From: Leptoclinus maculatus
Taxonomy: Eukaryota > Chordata > Actinopteri > Perciformes > Stichaeidae
Length of the DNA: 64,000 bases
Assembly: GCA_032191485.1 (NCBI GenBank)
Contig: JAVDOI010000005.1
Location: 2,942,501-3,006,500, forward strand
Reading direction: 5' to 3'
Shown here: piece after piece, positions 43,024 through 56,875 of the stretch
Numbering within the stretch: the first letter of the stretch is position 1
Layout of the letters: each line of letters begins with the position of its first letter
Position numbers and translations under genes: made by a program
The notes under the pieces: generated by a model
Database searches by the model: none
The model's input: the letters and a program-made list of their open reading frames with translations, nothing else
What the model was told of the DNA's origin: nothing

Positions 43024-43388
43024 AGGCACCTGTTTTGCCTCGAAGGTCTCTGACAGAAAGCTTGCTTTATTCAATTATTTTTGCACAGATTTGAGTGTGC
43101 AGATGCATTTTGTCATTGATGCTGTTAAGGGCACTTATTCAAATGTGTTGAACGTTTAGAATGCATATACCGGGTTAGAACGATATATGATGGCTTATGT
43201 CTCATAAGTTGTTTCAGGAAGTTTTGGGTTAATAATATTTGTTTCACAGATTTGGTGCCAAATTTAAAAATGATCAAATTTCTCTCATAAATACCTCATT
43301 AAGACACCAAGACTGTGAGGAACACCATAGAAAAAGCCATGCTGTCATTTAGTATCTAAAACATTTGACATTTCTCAGTAATTGGATG
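43024..43388. other. 365-bp segment present only in copy B
   Basis: Copy A reads TTTCGATGATGTTAAGC at 25464-25480; in copy B the same flanks enclose 365 extra bases, and the junction shares ATG on both sides. There is no clear terminal repeat or ORF. Either a microhomology deletion in A or an insertion in B. Confidence 0.8.
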
Positions 43389-44137
43389 TTAAGCACTTTT
43401 GTTTTGGAAACTGGCTAAAATATGAAATGACACTATAAATAATAGGTGACCATTTTGATTAAAGGGGAAGCTCTGCGACAGGCAATAGCAGACTATTTAT
43501 TATGAATTAACGATTACAACAATGAATCAGAGAAATGATAGACAGATGAAAAATAACCTTTCCCACCAACAGAGAGAATAATGCCCTGAAAATACACTTA
43601 AGCATCAAATATTATGCTAGAAAAGTACCCTCAAGGTTCCTTTCTGTTCACGCTATGAGCCTGTTACTATGAACTGTTGGATCGTTGTAAAGCAACAGAC
43701 TAATGCTGTTGGACGCTGCATACATTGCAGATGTGCACTTAGAGGAATTTACTTCGTGATTGTAAAACACAAAGGTGGAATCTAATAGATGCAGTTTAGG
43801 TTTGCCTTGACATTTAAAAGGAAAAGAGAATATGTTTTTAATCCTGTTTTACTATATCAAAAGATGATTGAGAAATTGTGCCTGCCACTTTTAACCAGAT
43901 TTTTAAATAAATGTCTTCTAGCATCATGGAATCCTTTGTATCTGCAACCATAATGGAAAACATGAGTCGAAGAGCTTACACATATTCACGTTCTGCTCGC
44001 TTAGCAGAAAGGTTCAGGTCACCACAGTCCCTGGTCTCCTGGTAGTTTGGACTCCCTGTTATTGCCCAACAGTATCTTAATTACTAAAAGAAACATTACC
44101 TGCATACTTATGCAGTATTATCTGTGTCTACTCTCAG

Positions 44138-44263
44138 CAGGACATCCAGGCGTGGGAGTATGTTCCTCTTGGTCCTTTCCTGGGAAGAACTCGGGACAAC
44201 TATCTCACCCTGGGTCATCCCAATGGAGGCGCTGTTACCCTTTGCAGAGCCAACCCCATCCAG
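44138..44263 (+). pseudogene. fah: fah exon 9 duplicate with five 1-nt losses
   Basis: Relative to 26256-26386: CC to C, GGG to GG, GGGG to GGG, TT to T and CCC to CC. Both splice sites are kept (CTCTCAG and CAG|GTTAGT). The frame is lost near the exon start. Confidence 0.9.
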
Positions 44264-44842
44264 GTTAGTTCAGGGGTCACAACTTGCACCAGTAAAGAGA
44301 AGCATCCAATAGTGAGCCCCCTATTCAAAAATCACTGAGTTCATTCTGTTGTGACTTGAGTCACCAGACCATGATACAGAAGCCCTGATATGATGTGATT
44401 CTGGGAAGGTTAGACAGTGTTGTCCTGCCAAAAAACGTCTCCATTGTTCTAAGTCTCTCTTCAGCCATAGACACAGAGAGAAAACTAGTAGATCTGAATG
44501 TTTGTCTCAGTTGCTCCTCGGGCTTCCGTACCATGATGTAGGAAACACCTTTGATTAGATTAAAACCGTAGCCTCGGGCCGTCGTGGGCATTCAGAGTGA
44601 CCAGAGTTGTTGGGTGTTTTTTTTGAGACCGGGGGTCTGGAGTGTGTTGTTACTTGCCCCTACTCCGTGCCCCGTTGAACAAAATTACACTTTTTGTCTC
44701 ATGTAGCGTTGATGGTGTAAGAATGGAAAACGCTGTTTGTCTCCTTCACTGCTAGGTTTTGGTGTGTGTGGACTTAGAGCTCCTCCTCGGTGTGGGTGGT
44801 CCTGTCCATTTTGTTCTTACACCCCCCCCCCCCTCTCTGCAG

Positions 44843-44922
44843 GACCCCAGGACGCGGCCTCCCCTACCTTCACCACCAAACTGCTTACACTCTCTAACAT
44901 TAACCTGTTCTTGTCACTTAAG
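44843..44922 (+). pseudogene. fah: fah exon 10 duplicate, scrambled
   Basis: The acceptor CTCTGCAG is kept, but many substitutions and indels follow, and the donor AAAG|GTACTG has become AAGGACTG, so no GT remains. Surrounding bases are equally noisy. Confidence 0.82.
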
Positions 44923-45035
44923 GACTGTTCACAGAGTGGCCCTCATCCCATCAACTAATTCACTAAACAAAACACAGCACTATAAGTCCTGAGGTATCTA
45001 TGGTAATGGTGAGCCATTAAAGGCTTTTTAGTCTC

Positions 45036-45930
45036 CCTCCCCGCACTATCGTGCTCTCGGTCGTCTCTCTCTCTCGTGCGTCGTGCAGTCTAAATCTCTC
45101 TCTCTTCTCTGCTGCTCTAGCAGGGGTCGTCTCTCTCTCGTTAGCGATCTGCGGCTGCTCGTCTCTCTCTCTTCGGTCAGGTGCCTTCTCATCTCTCGTG
45201 CGTAAGCTCTCTCTCTCAGTCTCTCTTGACGTCTCTCTCTCTCTACATCTCTCTCTCTCTCTCTCTCGTTCTCCCCTCCGGGTCGGGTCATCTCGTCTAT
45301 CTCATTCTAAATGCTCTCTCTCTCTCGTCTCTCTCTCTCTTCTCTATCTCTCTCTCTAATATCGGGGGTCGTCTCTCTCTCTCTCTACATCGTCTCTCGG
45401 GGTCTGCTCTCGATCAGTCTTCTCTCGGGGTCTCTCTCATAGTCGCTCTTCAAGTCTCGTCTCGGGGTCTTCTCGTGCCTCTCATCTCTCTCTCTCTTCG
45501 TGTCGGTCTTCTCTTCTCTCTCTCGTCTCTCGTCTCTAAATCTCTCTCTTCTCTGCTCTCATCTCTCTGCTCTACGTCTCTCTCGTCTCTACCAGCTCTC
45601 TCTCTCTCTCTCTATGTCTCAAATCTCTCTCTAGTCTCTCTCTCTTCTCTCTCGTCTTCATCTCTCTCTCTCGTTCTCTGTCTCTCATCTCTCTCCGTTC
45701 ATCGATCTCTCGGTCTCTCTCTCTCTCTCTCTCATAAATCTCTCTCTCTCTCTCTCTCTCTCTTCTCGTCTCTCTCTTTCGTACTCTCTCTCTCTCTCTC
45801 ATTACATCTCTCTCTCTCTACATCTCTCTGGCTCTCGTCTCTTCTCTCTCTATCTCTCTACTCTCTCTCTCTCTCTCTCTTCTCTCTCTACATCTCTCTC
45901 TACATCTCTCCTCTCGTCTCTCTCTCTACA

Positions 45931-45963
<33 letters not shown>

Positions 45964-46204
45964 AAATCTCTCTCTCTCATCTCTCTCATCTCTCTCTCTC
46001 TCTCTTCTCTCTCTCTATAAATCTCTCTCTCTCTCTCACTCGCTCTCTCTACATCTCTCTCTCTCTACATCTCTCTCTCTCTACACTCGCTCTCTCTCTC
46101 ATACATCTCTCTCTCCTCTCTCTCCTCTCTACATCCTCTCTCTCTCATCTCTCTCTCTCTCTCTACATCTCTCTCTACATCTCTCTCTCATCTCTCTCTC
46201 TACA

Positions 46205-46236
<32 letters not shown>

Positions 46237-46445
46237 TCCTCTCTCACTAAAGCTCTCTCTTCTCTCTATCTCTATTCTCTTCTCTCTCTCTACATCTCTC
46301 TCTCTCTCTACATCCTCTCTCTCTCTACATCTCTCTCGTCTCTCTCATCTCTCTCTCTCTAGCATCTCTCTCTCTCTACATCTCTCTCTACAGTCTCTCT
46401 CTCTCGTCTCTCTCGTACATCTCTCTCTCTCTCTCTCTCTCTCTC

Positions 46446-46486
<41 letters not shown>

Positions 46487-46729
46487 CTCTCTAATCTCTC
46501 TCTTCTCTCTCTCTCTCTGCTCTCTCTCTCTCTCCATCCTCTCTCTCTACATCTCTCTCTCTCTCTACATCGCTCTCTCTCTCTCTCTCTCTCTCTCTCG
46601 CTCTACATCTCTCTCTCTCTCTCTCCTCTCTACATCCTCTCTCTCTCTCTCGTCTCTTCTCTACATTCTCTCTCTACATCTCTCTCTCTCTCTCTCTACA
46701 TCTCTCTCTCTCTCTCTCTCTTACATCTC

Positions 46730-46760
<31 letters not shown>

Positions 46761-47161
46761 ACATCTCTCTCTCTCTCTACATCTCTCTCTCTCTCTCTCT
46801 CTCTCTACATCTCTCTCTACATCTCTCTCTCTCTCTCTCTCTACATCTCTCTCTCTCTCTCTCTCTCCTCTACATTCTCTCTCCTCTCTCTCTCTCTCTC
46901 TCTACATCTCTTCTCTCTTCTCTCTCATATCTCGTCTCAGTGTCTCTCTCTCTCTCTGTACATCTCTCTCTACATTTCTCTCTGCTCTCTCTCTCTCTCT
47001 CTACATCTCTCTCTACATTTCTCTCTGCTCTCTCAGTCTCTCTCTACATCTCTCTCGTCTCGCTCTTCTCTCTCTCTCTCTACATTCTCTCTCTACATTT
47101 CTCTCTACATGTTCTCTCTCTCTCTCTCTCTCTCTCTACATCTCTCTCTCTCTCTCTCTAC

Positions 47162-47197
<36 letters not shown>

Positions 47198-47319
47198 ATC
47201 TCTCTCTACATTTCTCTCTCTCTCTCTCTCTCTCTCTACATCTCTCTCTCTCTCTTCTCTCTACTTTCCTCTCTCTCTCTTCTCTCTCTCTCTCTACATC
47301 TCTCTCTCTCTCTCTCTAC

Positions 47320-47357
<38 letters not shown>

Positions 47358-47781
47358 ATCTCTCCTCTACATCTCTCTCTCTCTCTCTCTCTACATCTCC
47401 TCTCTCTCCTCATCTCTCTCATATATCTCTCTCTCTCTCTACATCTCTCTCTCTACATATATCTCTCTCTCTCTCTACAATCTCTCTCTCTCTCTTACAT
47501 CTCTCTCTCTCTCTACATCTCTCTCTCTCTACATCTCTCTCTCTCGTCTCTACATCTCTCTCTACATCTCGTCTCTCTCTCTACCCTCTCTCTTCTCTCA
47601 TCTCTACTATATCACTCTCTCTCTCTCTACATCTCTCTCTCATCTACATCTCTCTCTCTCTACATCTCTCTCTCTCTCCTCTCTCTCTCTCTCTACATCT
47701 CTCTACATCTCTACATCTCTCTCTCTCCTCTCTCTCTCTCTCATCTCTCTCCTCTTCACTCTCTCTCTTCTCTACTCTCTC

Positions 47782-47828
<47 letters not shown>

Positions 47829-47845
47829 ATCTCTCTCTCTCTACA

Positions 47846-47898
<53 letters not shown>

Positions 47899-47899
47899 A
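45036..47899 (+). repeat. (CT)n / CTACAT microsatellite, copy B, about 2.9 kb
   Basis: The same CT plus TACAT repeat as 27117-27675 but about five times longer. The first 0.8 kb (45040-45800) is peppered with GTCGT, GGGGTC and CGTGCG words, which look like read noise; the later part is cleaner. The long SLSLS frames are artefacts. Confidence 0.93.
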
Positions 47900-48509
47900 T
47901 ACATGTTGCTTAATATTTTACCACCTATGCTTTCCACACTTCTCATGGTTTCCCATGCCTCCTAAACACACATATGTGTCATGAACCTGATGCTCAGACA
48001 CACTGTACACTGACAGTAATGTTGCAGGGATGTGAAGGAGTTTGTCTTCCCCTATAGATGAACAGTTTTCTATACAAATTGTATAGTATTATGTAAAGTA
48101 CTTTGGTTGAAAGAACAACCATGTTCATGTTTTATAATGTTCATAGTTTGTCTTGTAATGATCTCCGACTGAATCAGAGGTGTACGAATTATTCTGATCT
48201 CTTGCGTAAGTAAAAGTAGCAGCACAAAGATTTAAACACGACAATAACAGCCCTGCATTCAGTGAGTGTCATCAGCAAAGTACGTCTAAAGTACAAGTAC
48301 TCATTATGGAGCAGCGTCTCTGTGTTCTTTTACTAAATATCATTTGATTATTACTTCTGATGATTATATTGTTGTTCAATCATACTGTAGCTGGTACATT
48401 TCTACCATCAATGTTAGCTATGATCCACTGCTGTGTGTCAGAAGGACTCCACATAGTTTAAAGTGAATGTGTGTTTCAATATGTCACCTTTTTCTGTTTG
48501 CTCTTTCAG

Positions 48510-48556
48510 GACAAGACATGTCAGAGGCAGCAACCATCTGCAAGTCAAACTTTAAG
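48510..48556 (+). pseudogene. fah: fah exon 11 duplicate
   Basis: Sequence and splice sites identical by eye to 28285-28331. Confidence 0.88.
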
Positions 48557-49170
48557 GTAGCGACCTTGTGTGCTGAGTCACTGTGCTACATTATGTCAAT
48601 AGTAAAGAATACAGCATGGAGGGTGGTTTTAATATTATACAGGTCAATCCCATAGGCTACATCCACACTGTAAGCCTTAAGTGTGATTAATGCTTGCTAC
48701 ATCCATGAGGGTCGCGAGTGTCTGTGCACATCCAACATTTTCTCACTACGCATCCACAGATTTGCAGAGGTAATGGAGTACTTTGAGGATCGATTGAGAA
48801 TGAGAACGGTTCCACATCTGCTCATGTCTGTTTGGCTGTTTGCAAATGAGACCTGTATCTGATGTAGGACCAAATATGAAAGTGCCCCGAAACAGAATTG
48901 AAAACATCAAATTCCATGAGATTTGTGCAGTTCACACTGTTATGAAAAAAACAGATTTGAGTCACCAATGCGCAAAAAAACAAATCTGATTTGGGCCATT
49001 ATTACTTTACATTCCCTTACTTGTTTTGTCAGTCAACTAATGGTTTAATCAACTCGTCATGTCGGCACTGGATAACACTTGGATTTCATGTTTAAGTCTA
49101 TTGTTATGATTAACTGCAAGGCACTGCAAACAGCTACAATTTTGAAAACAAATCTATAAAATAAACATAT

Positions 49171-50046
49171 TTATCCATCCATCCATCCATTTGCTTCCGC
49201 TTATCCTGGTGTTATTATCTGGGTGTTCCAGACGCCCCTCTCCCCAGCAATGCTTTCAGCCCTTCCTGGGGAACTCCGTATCGTTCCCTGGCCAGACAAG
49301 ATATGAAATCACTCTGGGTCTACCACCACCTTGAAATCCTGTCCATGAAAATCACAAAGAGGCTTGACTTTGTGCCGAGTATCTGGACACAGCTCTCACT
49401 TTGGTCAAACAAGGACCGTATGGCTCGTAGCAACGACCCAGGTACCCCATATTCCTGCAGTACCACCCATAGAACTCCCAGAGGGACATGGTCGTAGTCC
49501 TTTTCCAAGTCCACAAAACACATGTAGACTGGATGGCCAAACTCCCATAACCCCTCCAACAGACCTGCAAGGGTAAAGACCTAGTCCACTGTTCCACAGC
49601 CAGGACAGAATCCGCATTGCTCCTCCTGAATCTGAGGTTAGACAATCGGTTGGAGCCTCCTTTCCAGCACCCTGGAATAAACTTTCCCGGGGAGGCTGAG
49701 CAGTGTGATATCCCGATAATTGGAGCACAGTCTCCGGTCTCCCTTTTTAAAAATGGGAACTACCACCTGGTCTGCCACTTCACAGGCACTGACTGTCCCC
49801 GACATCAACCACTGAAGAGACGTGTCCTTCAGCATCTTAGGGCAAATCTCATCCACCCCTGGCGCCTTGCCGGTGAGGAGCTTTTTTTACCACCTCAACA
49901 ACCTCTCCCAGGCATATGGATGGATCTTCCCCCAAGTCTTTAAACTCTGCCACCTCCATGGAGGACGTGTAGGTCGGGTTCAGGAGGACAATATCCCCAG
50001 TCCGGGTCCGCAGTTCTCCTCCCCTGCTGAACAGCAAGGATAAAGT
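49171..50046 (-). mobile_element. Degenerate non-LTR LINE, copy B
   Basis: Same relic as 28951-29825. Here the break reads FVIFMDRISRWW before a stop, because two bases present in copy A are absent; an extra T in a T run shifts the frame near 49883. Confidence 0.82.
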
Positions 50047-50597
50047 CGAGCCCTTCTTCAGGAATTTGGTTTCATATTGTGCAAGTAAATCAACTTTATT
50101 TAGAAGTTTTAAGCTTATTTAATTAAACCTGCTCAATTTTATCAGTTCAGTTTGTCAGTTGTATCATCTATACTCTGAATTATTAAACTCTGCTTGAGGA
50201 CCAGTGCATTTTAGTTTGGATGCTGGTCTCCTGTTTGATCCTGGTCCCTCGCTCTACAAATGGCAACTCATATAGAGTTCAAAGAAAAACGAGATTTTTC
50301 CTTCCCACCCAAGCTATTTTCAGGACTGTGTAGGCTGAGAAATTAGGGCTATGCCCTATGTTGTCAATTTTGTATTATTACAATTATTCCTGGTTAATAA
50401 ATTACAACACTGTGACCATCGGTATCAAAACACACCCCGTCCATTTGTAACACAAATGTTGTTAGTGCAGACTCCCTCAGAGCTCAAAGCCATCACCAGA
50501 CTGTAGAGGCAGGTGGGACCAGCAGTCTCCTTATGCACATGGTGAACCAGTCTGCCTCGCTTCACTCATATTCTACCATTCTTATCTCTGTCTCTAG

Positions 50598-50735
<138 letters not shown>

Positions 50736-51755
50736 TAAATGCTAGTTAAGATGGATAATATTTGAACTGTGTATCTTTGTATATGAATACATATTCTATC
50801 ACACACGGTACAGGACTGCCCTGAGGCAAAGTAAGTCCCATTTCATGCTTCTGTTGTTGAAGTGAGTGGTGAATAATCTGTTAACTGTAAAACAGATCTT
50901 GAAAATATTGCATAAAATGTTCTTTGTATGATATTCAGAGCGTTCATACATCATCCAACAACTATTGTCTATGGACAGTAATAGTGAAGTAAAGTACTTA
51001 AGCAGAGAAGGAAGTCACTCTCCCTCTCTGTGTTAATACAAGCTTCTCTGTGCCTTTTAGTGCATGTAAGTGCATGTGAGCGTGCCCCTCTAGCTCACAG
51101 CCGCCGCTCTGCACTGTGCTTTTACGGTACCACGGCGTCGTCTCCGGTTCCTGTTAGCTCTGTCAGCACTGCTGCTGTTGTTTGGACTGTTCGTGCTGTT
51201 AGCACCGTTAGCTGCTAGCCACTTTCTCAGCTGTCGCCATGTTGACAGCCATGTTGAGGCAATCCCTCAAGCATAGATATTGTCTGAATTTTGAATTTTG
51301 AACCTTCAGAACCCCTATGTGAACAAATTAAAACTGTGGATTTTGGGGATCTCTGTTTTACCCATAACCCCTAAAATGTATATGCTTATTCTAGGGGTTT
51401 GCAAATTTCATCCCCTTGCTTTTATATATTTTCATCTCCATTTTCTTTCTAGTGTATATAACTTTATCATTTCTAGAATTACATTGATGGATATGACCTG
51501 GTGACACAAAAAATAAATTACTGCTTTTTCATCAAGCAAATATGTGACTAATTAAAAAGATGCTGTAATCAATTCAATTTTACACACTATGAACACTATA
51601 AACAATTTAATCACTTTTTTGTGTTGGTTGATGATACATTTTTTGCCATGGGAATATCTATAAAAGAAAGCATGTTTGTTTAGCTCTATGTCTTGTGTTT
51701 TACGTGCAGTACATTTGCAGTGTATCATGTTTCTGTGTGTACTGCATCTCAACAG

Positions 51756-51873
51756 GATCCAGAGAGTTTTGGATCCATGCTGGAGCTGTCATGGAGGGGA
51801 TCTAAGAACATCGATCTGGGAGGAGGAGAAACCAGAACGTTCTTGAGGGATGGAGACAAAGTCACCATCACAG
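51756..51873 (+). pseudogene. fah: fah exon 13 duplicate
   Basis: Sequence and splice sites identical by eye to 31535-31652. Confidence 0.88.
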
Positions 51874-52442
51874 GTTGGACTGAACCCTAAGCATAGCAGC
51901 CAGAGAAGCACAGAGAAGCAGATGCAGTCAGGGCTTTCTGCCAGAAAGATTTTATTTTTACCCAAACCATATTTTCCTAAACCTAACCAAGTACCTTTGT
52001 TGCCAAACCTAAGGAGATTTCTGGCAGAAGGCCCTTTAGGCAAACTTCTCCCATGTGAACCAGATAACTGGATCATTCACTGGAAACATATAGAGTGGTT
52101 CTTATCTAAAATTGGCTATCAATAAGGAAAACGACAACTAACAGCAGGTTGTGCAAGGTTTTTTTCATAACTGTTGGTGTAAAATCTACACAACAGGAAT
52201 AACATGTTATGATAAAAGGGGGGGGGTGAGTTGGTTGGGTCAAACAAACACAGGACTTTTACTCAGCCGACCAGTGTTTGTGTCCTGTGTGAGCTCAAAA
52301 GTTGAGTGATTCTTAATGAACATTCTGTACCGTAATGTTACGCCACTGAGGCACATGAGTTACGGCATGTTACAAGCTGTCACGGTATGGCAAACAGACA
52401 ATAGGGGATGGACCCAAAGCAGACAAACACAGGGAGCAGAAG

Positions 52443-53731
52443 GATATTTAAAACCTTCTGGACCGAGCGGTACCGCACAATGCAATTTTCAGTAACAAAT
52501 ATAATAATCCTACAAACATGTTGCATACCGGCTTAACGAAGAACTTCTGATGAACAGAACCATGTATAACATTTTACACACTGAAAACACAATAAAACAC
52601 GATCTACCAGAACCTACGACAAGACCTACCAAAACATCGTGTTATTTTCGGCATAACTCGGCGAGCTACGCACTCCGTTTACTGCTCCGAACACGAAGCT
52701 AGAACCTACCATGCTCAAAGATGCTACTAATCAGCATTAGCATTCCACGCTGAATCGATCGCTACACTCGGATTTACTCTCCGGCAAACGGTTCAAAAGT
52801 TACCCGCAAAAGAGCAGACATAAACAGCCAGTCATCCCGCAGAATAATTCTGAATTTCCACTCATGAGATGAATCTTGACGAAACAGTGCCCATAATCAA
52901 TTTTTACCGGTGAAATCGACTTCTTCTATGGTTTTCCTGTCTAAAAAAGTCTTTCCTGAAAGAAGGGGGGTCAAACAAGCCCGGAGGACCACGTTTCAAC
53001 ATTTTGTGAATTCCTGTTTTACACAGGCTCCGCCCGCGCGCATCTCAATTTTATGGAAAACTATCGTGTCAATCAAAACCACGTTGCCACCACTGCATTG
53101 GCTAGAACCTAAGGCGTGTATAGAGGTGTCGTAGTATGGAATTTACCAATCACAGGCTGAGAAATGGCCCAATACACACACGCTATAGCGCATTCTGCCG
53201 TAGGTCGGCGGCCCGAGAGGCTTTGGAGACGGTTCTAGCTCTCCAAAATGATTCCAAACTGCTGTATGTGATAGATTGTGCATGTACAAGGATAAAGGAA
53301 GTTAAATATATCGTTATTTAAGTTATAAAAGTACAATGGAACAGCTGGAGAGGCTGTTTCTCACATGACGACCTTTCGTGACCTCTCGTACGTTTATGTC
53401 TCTAACTCTGGCCTACTTCACTCTATTCACTCCAATTCTTTTGTGTATGACTACTGCCATCGTTTGCTATGATGTTGGGTGGTGTTTAGGCTTTACTGTG
53501 CCTCATTTAATATAGTATTATCAATAATAGTGCTTTTTCACCATACAAACCTGACATTTTCAAAGTGGAGCTGTGTTCCATCTTCATCTGCTATTAACCA
53601 GTAACATATACACAATATTTACACCTCTCACCAAAGCTCACCCACTTGAGTGTTATTAATACATTGAAATTATTCAAATAGACCTTGTAGTTAGAGAGTA
53701 AGGCCCCTTTGAGTATGGGTATAGTATTTTT
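52443..53731 (+). mobile_element. 1289-bp insertion flanked by 9-bp direct repeats, copy B
   Basis: GAGCAGAAG at 52434-52442 and 53732-53740 flank the same insert as in copy A, with equal length. Confidence 0.52.
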
Positions 53732-54639
53732 GAGCAGAAGCCAAAAAAAGGCCTAGGGTTCAAAAGAAAGCGTCCAAAACAAAACTTGCAAAAATGACAA
53801 ACAAAACAGGATCAGGAGGACAACTACACGAGGGATACAAACAGGGAACGTAGCAGACCAACTGACAACCAGCAGATAAAAGACAGGAATATAAATACAC
53901 AATAAACTTTTTTCATTAATTAAAGCATATTTTCGCCAAAAATATTACGAAAAAATCATGATGTTTTTGTTTTTGTTTTTTTTGGCTAAACTGTGTGGTG
54001 TGGGAACCTGTCTCCAAAAAATCTCTTTCTCATACAACATAACTGATTACATTTGTTTATGATGTATCGCAAATATGTTTAATCAAAGTCCTCGTAGGGA
54101 GGAGGTTGGAGTGGAAGGATGGGTCGAACATGGGACTGACCCAGGAGAACAGTTTCTGTGTCCTGTGTGAAACCAGTAGTATCAAACTTATTTTAAGCCA
54201 AACCATGATCTTTTACTAAACCTAACCAAGTAGTTTTGTTGAGAATGCAGTTTTAAACATGAACGGTTAGAACAGTATAACGTTGATATACACATATGTA
54301 TGTTGATATGAAAGTATTCATGGTACAGATTCAATGTATCCGTGTCCTTTGCTTGTAAGTTAGTTACTGCTGCTGTTTGCCTCTCCATGCCCCTCCCTGT
54401 CCAGTTATCAATTAACACTGGAGAGTGAAGAAACATTTCTGACGGGCCTCAGAGGATTCTTTTCCTTTCTTTCAATTATACAAATATTAACAATAAATCA
54501 GTTTGACAAAATGTTTGACAGCAAAGAGACACGAGTTATGTGTTTTCAGATGGCCTTACATCATATGATCATACTGATAATCATGTCCATGATCACATGT
54601 TTGTATTTATAGTAATGTCCCATCTTTTCTTCTGTCTAG

Positions 54640-54716
54640 GTTACTGTCAAGGAGATGGGTACAGAGTGGGCTTCGGACCCTGCATGGGAACCATTCTCCC
54701 TGGCCTGCAACATTGA
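54640..54716 (+). pseudogene. fah: fah exon 14 duplicate
   Basis: Sequence and acceptor identical by eye to 34420-34496, including the TGA stop. Confidence 0.88.
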
Positions 54717-55859
54717 AACACACTTATTGTTGTTTAAGTGAGCATCCTTCTGTGGAGCATAAATACTGGAAGACACAAACTTACACACCCAAAGTATCTC
54801 ACCCTGTTTTGATATTCCACGAATGAAGACAACTATAAGCAAAAACTCTGCTTACAAACTCATCCTCTCTCTCTCAAAAACAGACACACACATCTATCTC
54901 TTAAAATGATGTGTTTCCAGCTTTAATTGATAATTGATGAGCTTTTCTCAGATTCAGTTGATGCAGTCTCAGAGGTCTGTAGAGTTGTACAGGGAACCTT
55001 TTTTAGAAATCCTCCATCATCTAGCAGAGGGATGCTCCCACATTACGTGACAGTGTTACTGCTATACCAGGATCAGTGTTATTGATGTCTTATATGTGTT
55101 GGCTTTGTAATGAAATCATCCATTTTTAATCTCAATGTGTCTGTGTCTTTTGTTTTCCTCTCAGATGTCTGTGGTCAAATGATATCAAAACTTGGATTTC
55201 AATCTCAATCTAAAGACTCAGATCATTATGTTTGGACGACCTGACCTATCAGAGGCCCTTTATCTTCTAACAATCAAACTTTTATTAAGAATGTTGGAGT
55301 GATTAGTTCAGTTGTCAAAACTTTTAGCCAAGGCTGGCGCCACGTTATTTAGCCAAACTCTTGCATCTCCATACTCCAGTCAGAGAACTGAGGTCGACCA
55401 ATCAGACGCTCTTGGATGTCCCCAGAACTAGACACAAACAGTGGTGATTGAGCCTTTGCGGTGGCCGTCTTTGGAACAGCTTTGTCATATTAAAACTGCA
55501 CAGACTACAGATGAAGACCCACCTCCTGTCGTTGGTGTTTAATTGATTTGAGCCTAAGAGTAAGACTGTCCTGCAGAAGCCTCCCATTCAAGCTAGCTAA
55601 ACTAACTTATCCATCAGTATTAATTGTCACAGCATTATTTAGCAATTTACCACACTAACTGAATATTCACGTATCTTATGTGCATCAAATCTCAGTGTGA
55701 AAGTAGAGCTTGATTCGCTACACAACAGTTTTTCTGCCTTTTCATGTTTCTCTCCATATGTGACAGTGTGTTTCTTTCCCCCAAGAGAGTGCATGTGTGG
55801 CCTTGGTGATGATGCGATGCCGGTCTGATATGTGGGAGGATAAAAACATCATTATAGCA

Positions 55860-56861
55860 GGGTTGGACTCCTCTGGACCACTGCTACACACAGTACAAGG
55901 ACGGGTACAAAGCCCCGTTTCTCCTTCCTTTTGTCAAACTGTCTCATGATGGGGGGAGCCCCGACCAAGGAGGAGCATGCAGTTGCTGTCTCAATGTAGG
56001 ATTATGTGAGCCGTAGTGTCCCGGCGCGAGGTTCTGCCAGCCAAAAATCACATCATCACGTATTTTGCGTGACGTTGTCGCAGCGCTTGTTTGTGCACCT
56101 CCACATTTTTGTAACTAGACGCTGCAAAGGGCTTTTTAGGCATAACTACCACGAATACTAATAAAAGCTCATTTAAATTAGGAAGTTAAATAATTAATTA
56201 CTGTTATTATGTCTCAAGATTTTAGAGAGATGACCGATTAAACACTAGAAATCTATTTGAGTAAATATTTTGCCAGCTGAATCTAATTGTTTACAGGATA
56301 TTATATTATCATTATAATGCAATTGTTGTTCCAAATTGTTGTCTCCTTCCTTTATGGTATAAAGGTTATAAAGTTTGTCCATGAATTTAGAATATGAGAT
56401 ATCAGTTTATAGTTAATTACTCCTCCTCTGCATTCATAAACGCCTTTGTGTGTCTCCAAGGTGTCTCGTGTATAAACAAGGCTTCAGAGCACAACGTGAG
56501 AAGGGCTTCTGGAGCGTCAAAACCAGCAAGGCAGCAGGACTGGACGGCACGCTGGTACAGGTGTTCACAGTAATCTTCAACTGCTCCATCACCCAGCCTG
56601 TTATTACCACGTGCTTCAAACTGTCAACAGTGGTCCCTGTCCTGAAGAAACCTCACCCCAGCTGGTAGCGCTGCCAGTAGCTATGACCTCAAGTGATGAA
56701 GTGCTTTTAGAGACTTCAATGATCTGAAAGTCTTTGGACTTTCAGACCATTGCAGTCTCATACCGCTCCAACAGATCCACAGACGAGGCAATAAATCACC
56801 TTATCCACACTGTCCCGGCCCACCTCGGCATCAGGAGGGGGAATTATGTAGAAAATGCTGA
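55860..56861 (+). mobile_element. L2-like LINE relic, copy B (239 bp deleted)
   Basis: Same as 35640-36880, but the stretch equivalent to 35714-35952 is missing, joining TCCTTTTG directly to TCAAACTGTC. The reverse transcriptase part is kept. Confidence 0.72.
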
Positions 56862-56875
56862 CCCAGTGAGTGTGA

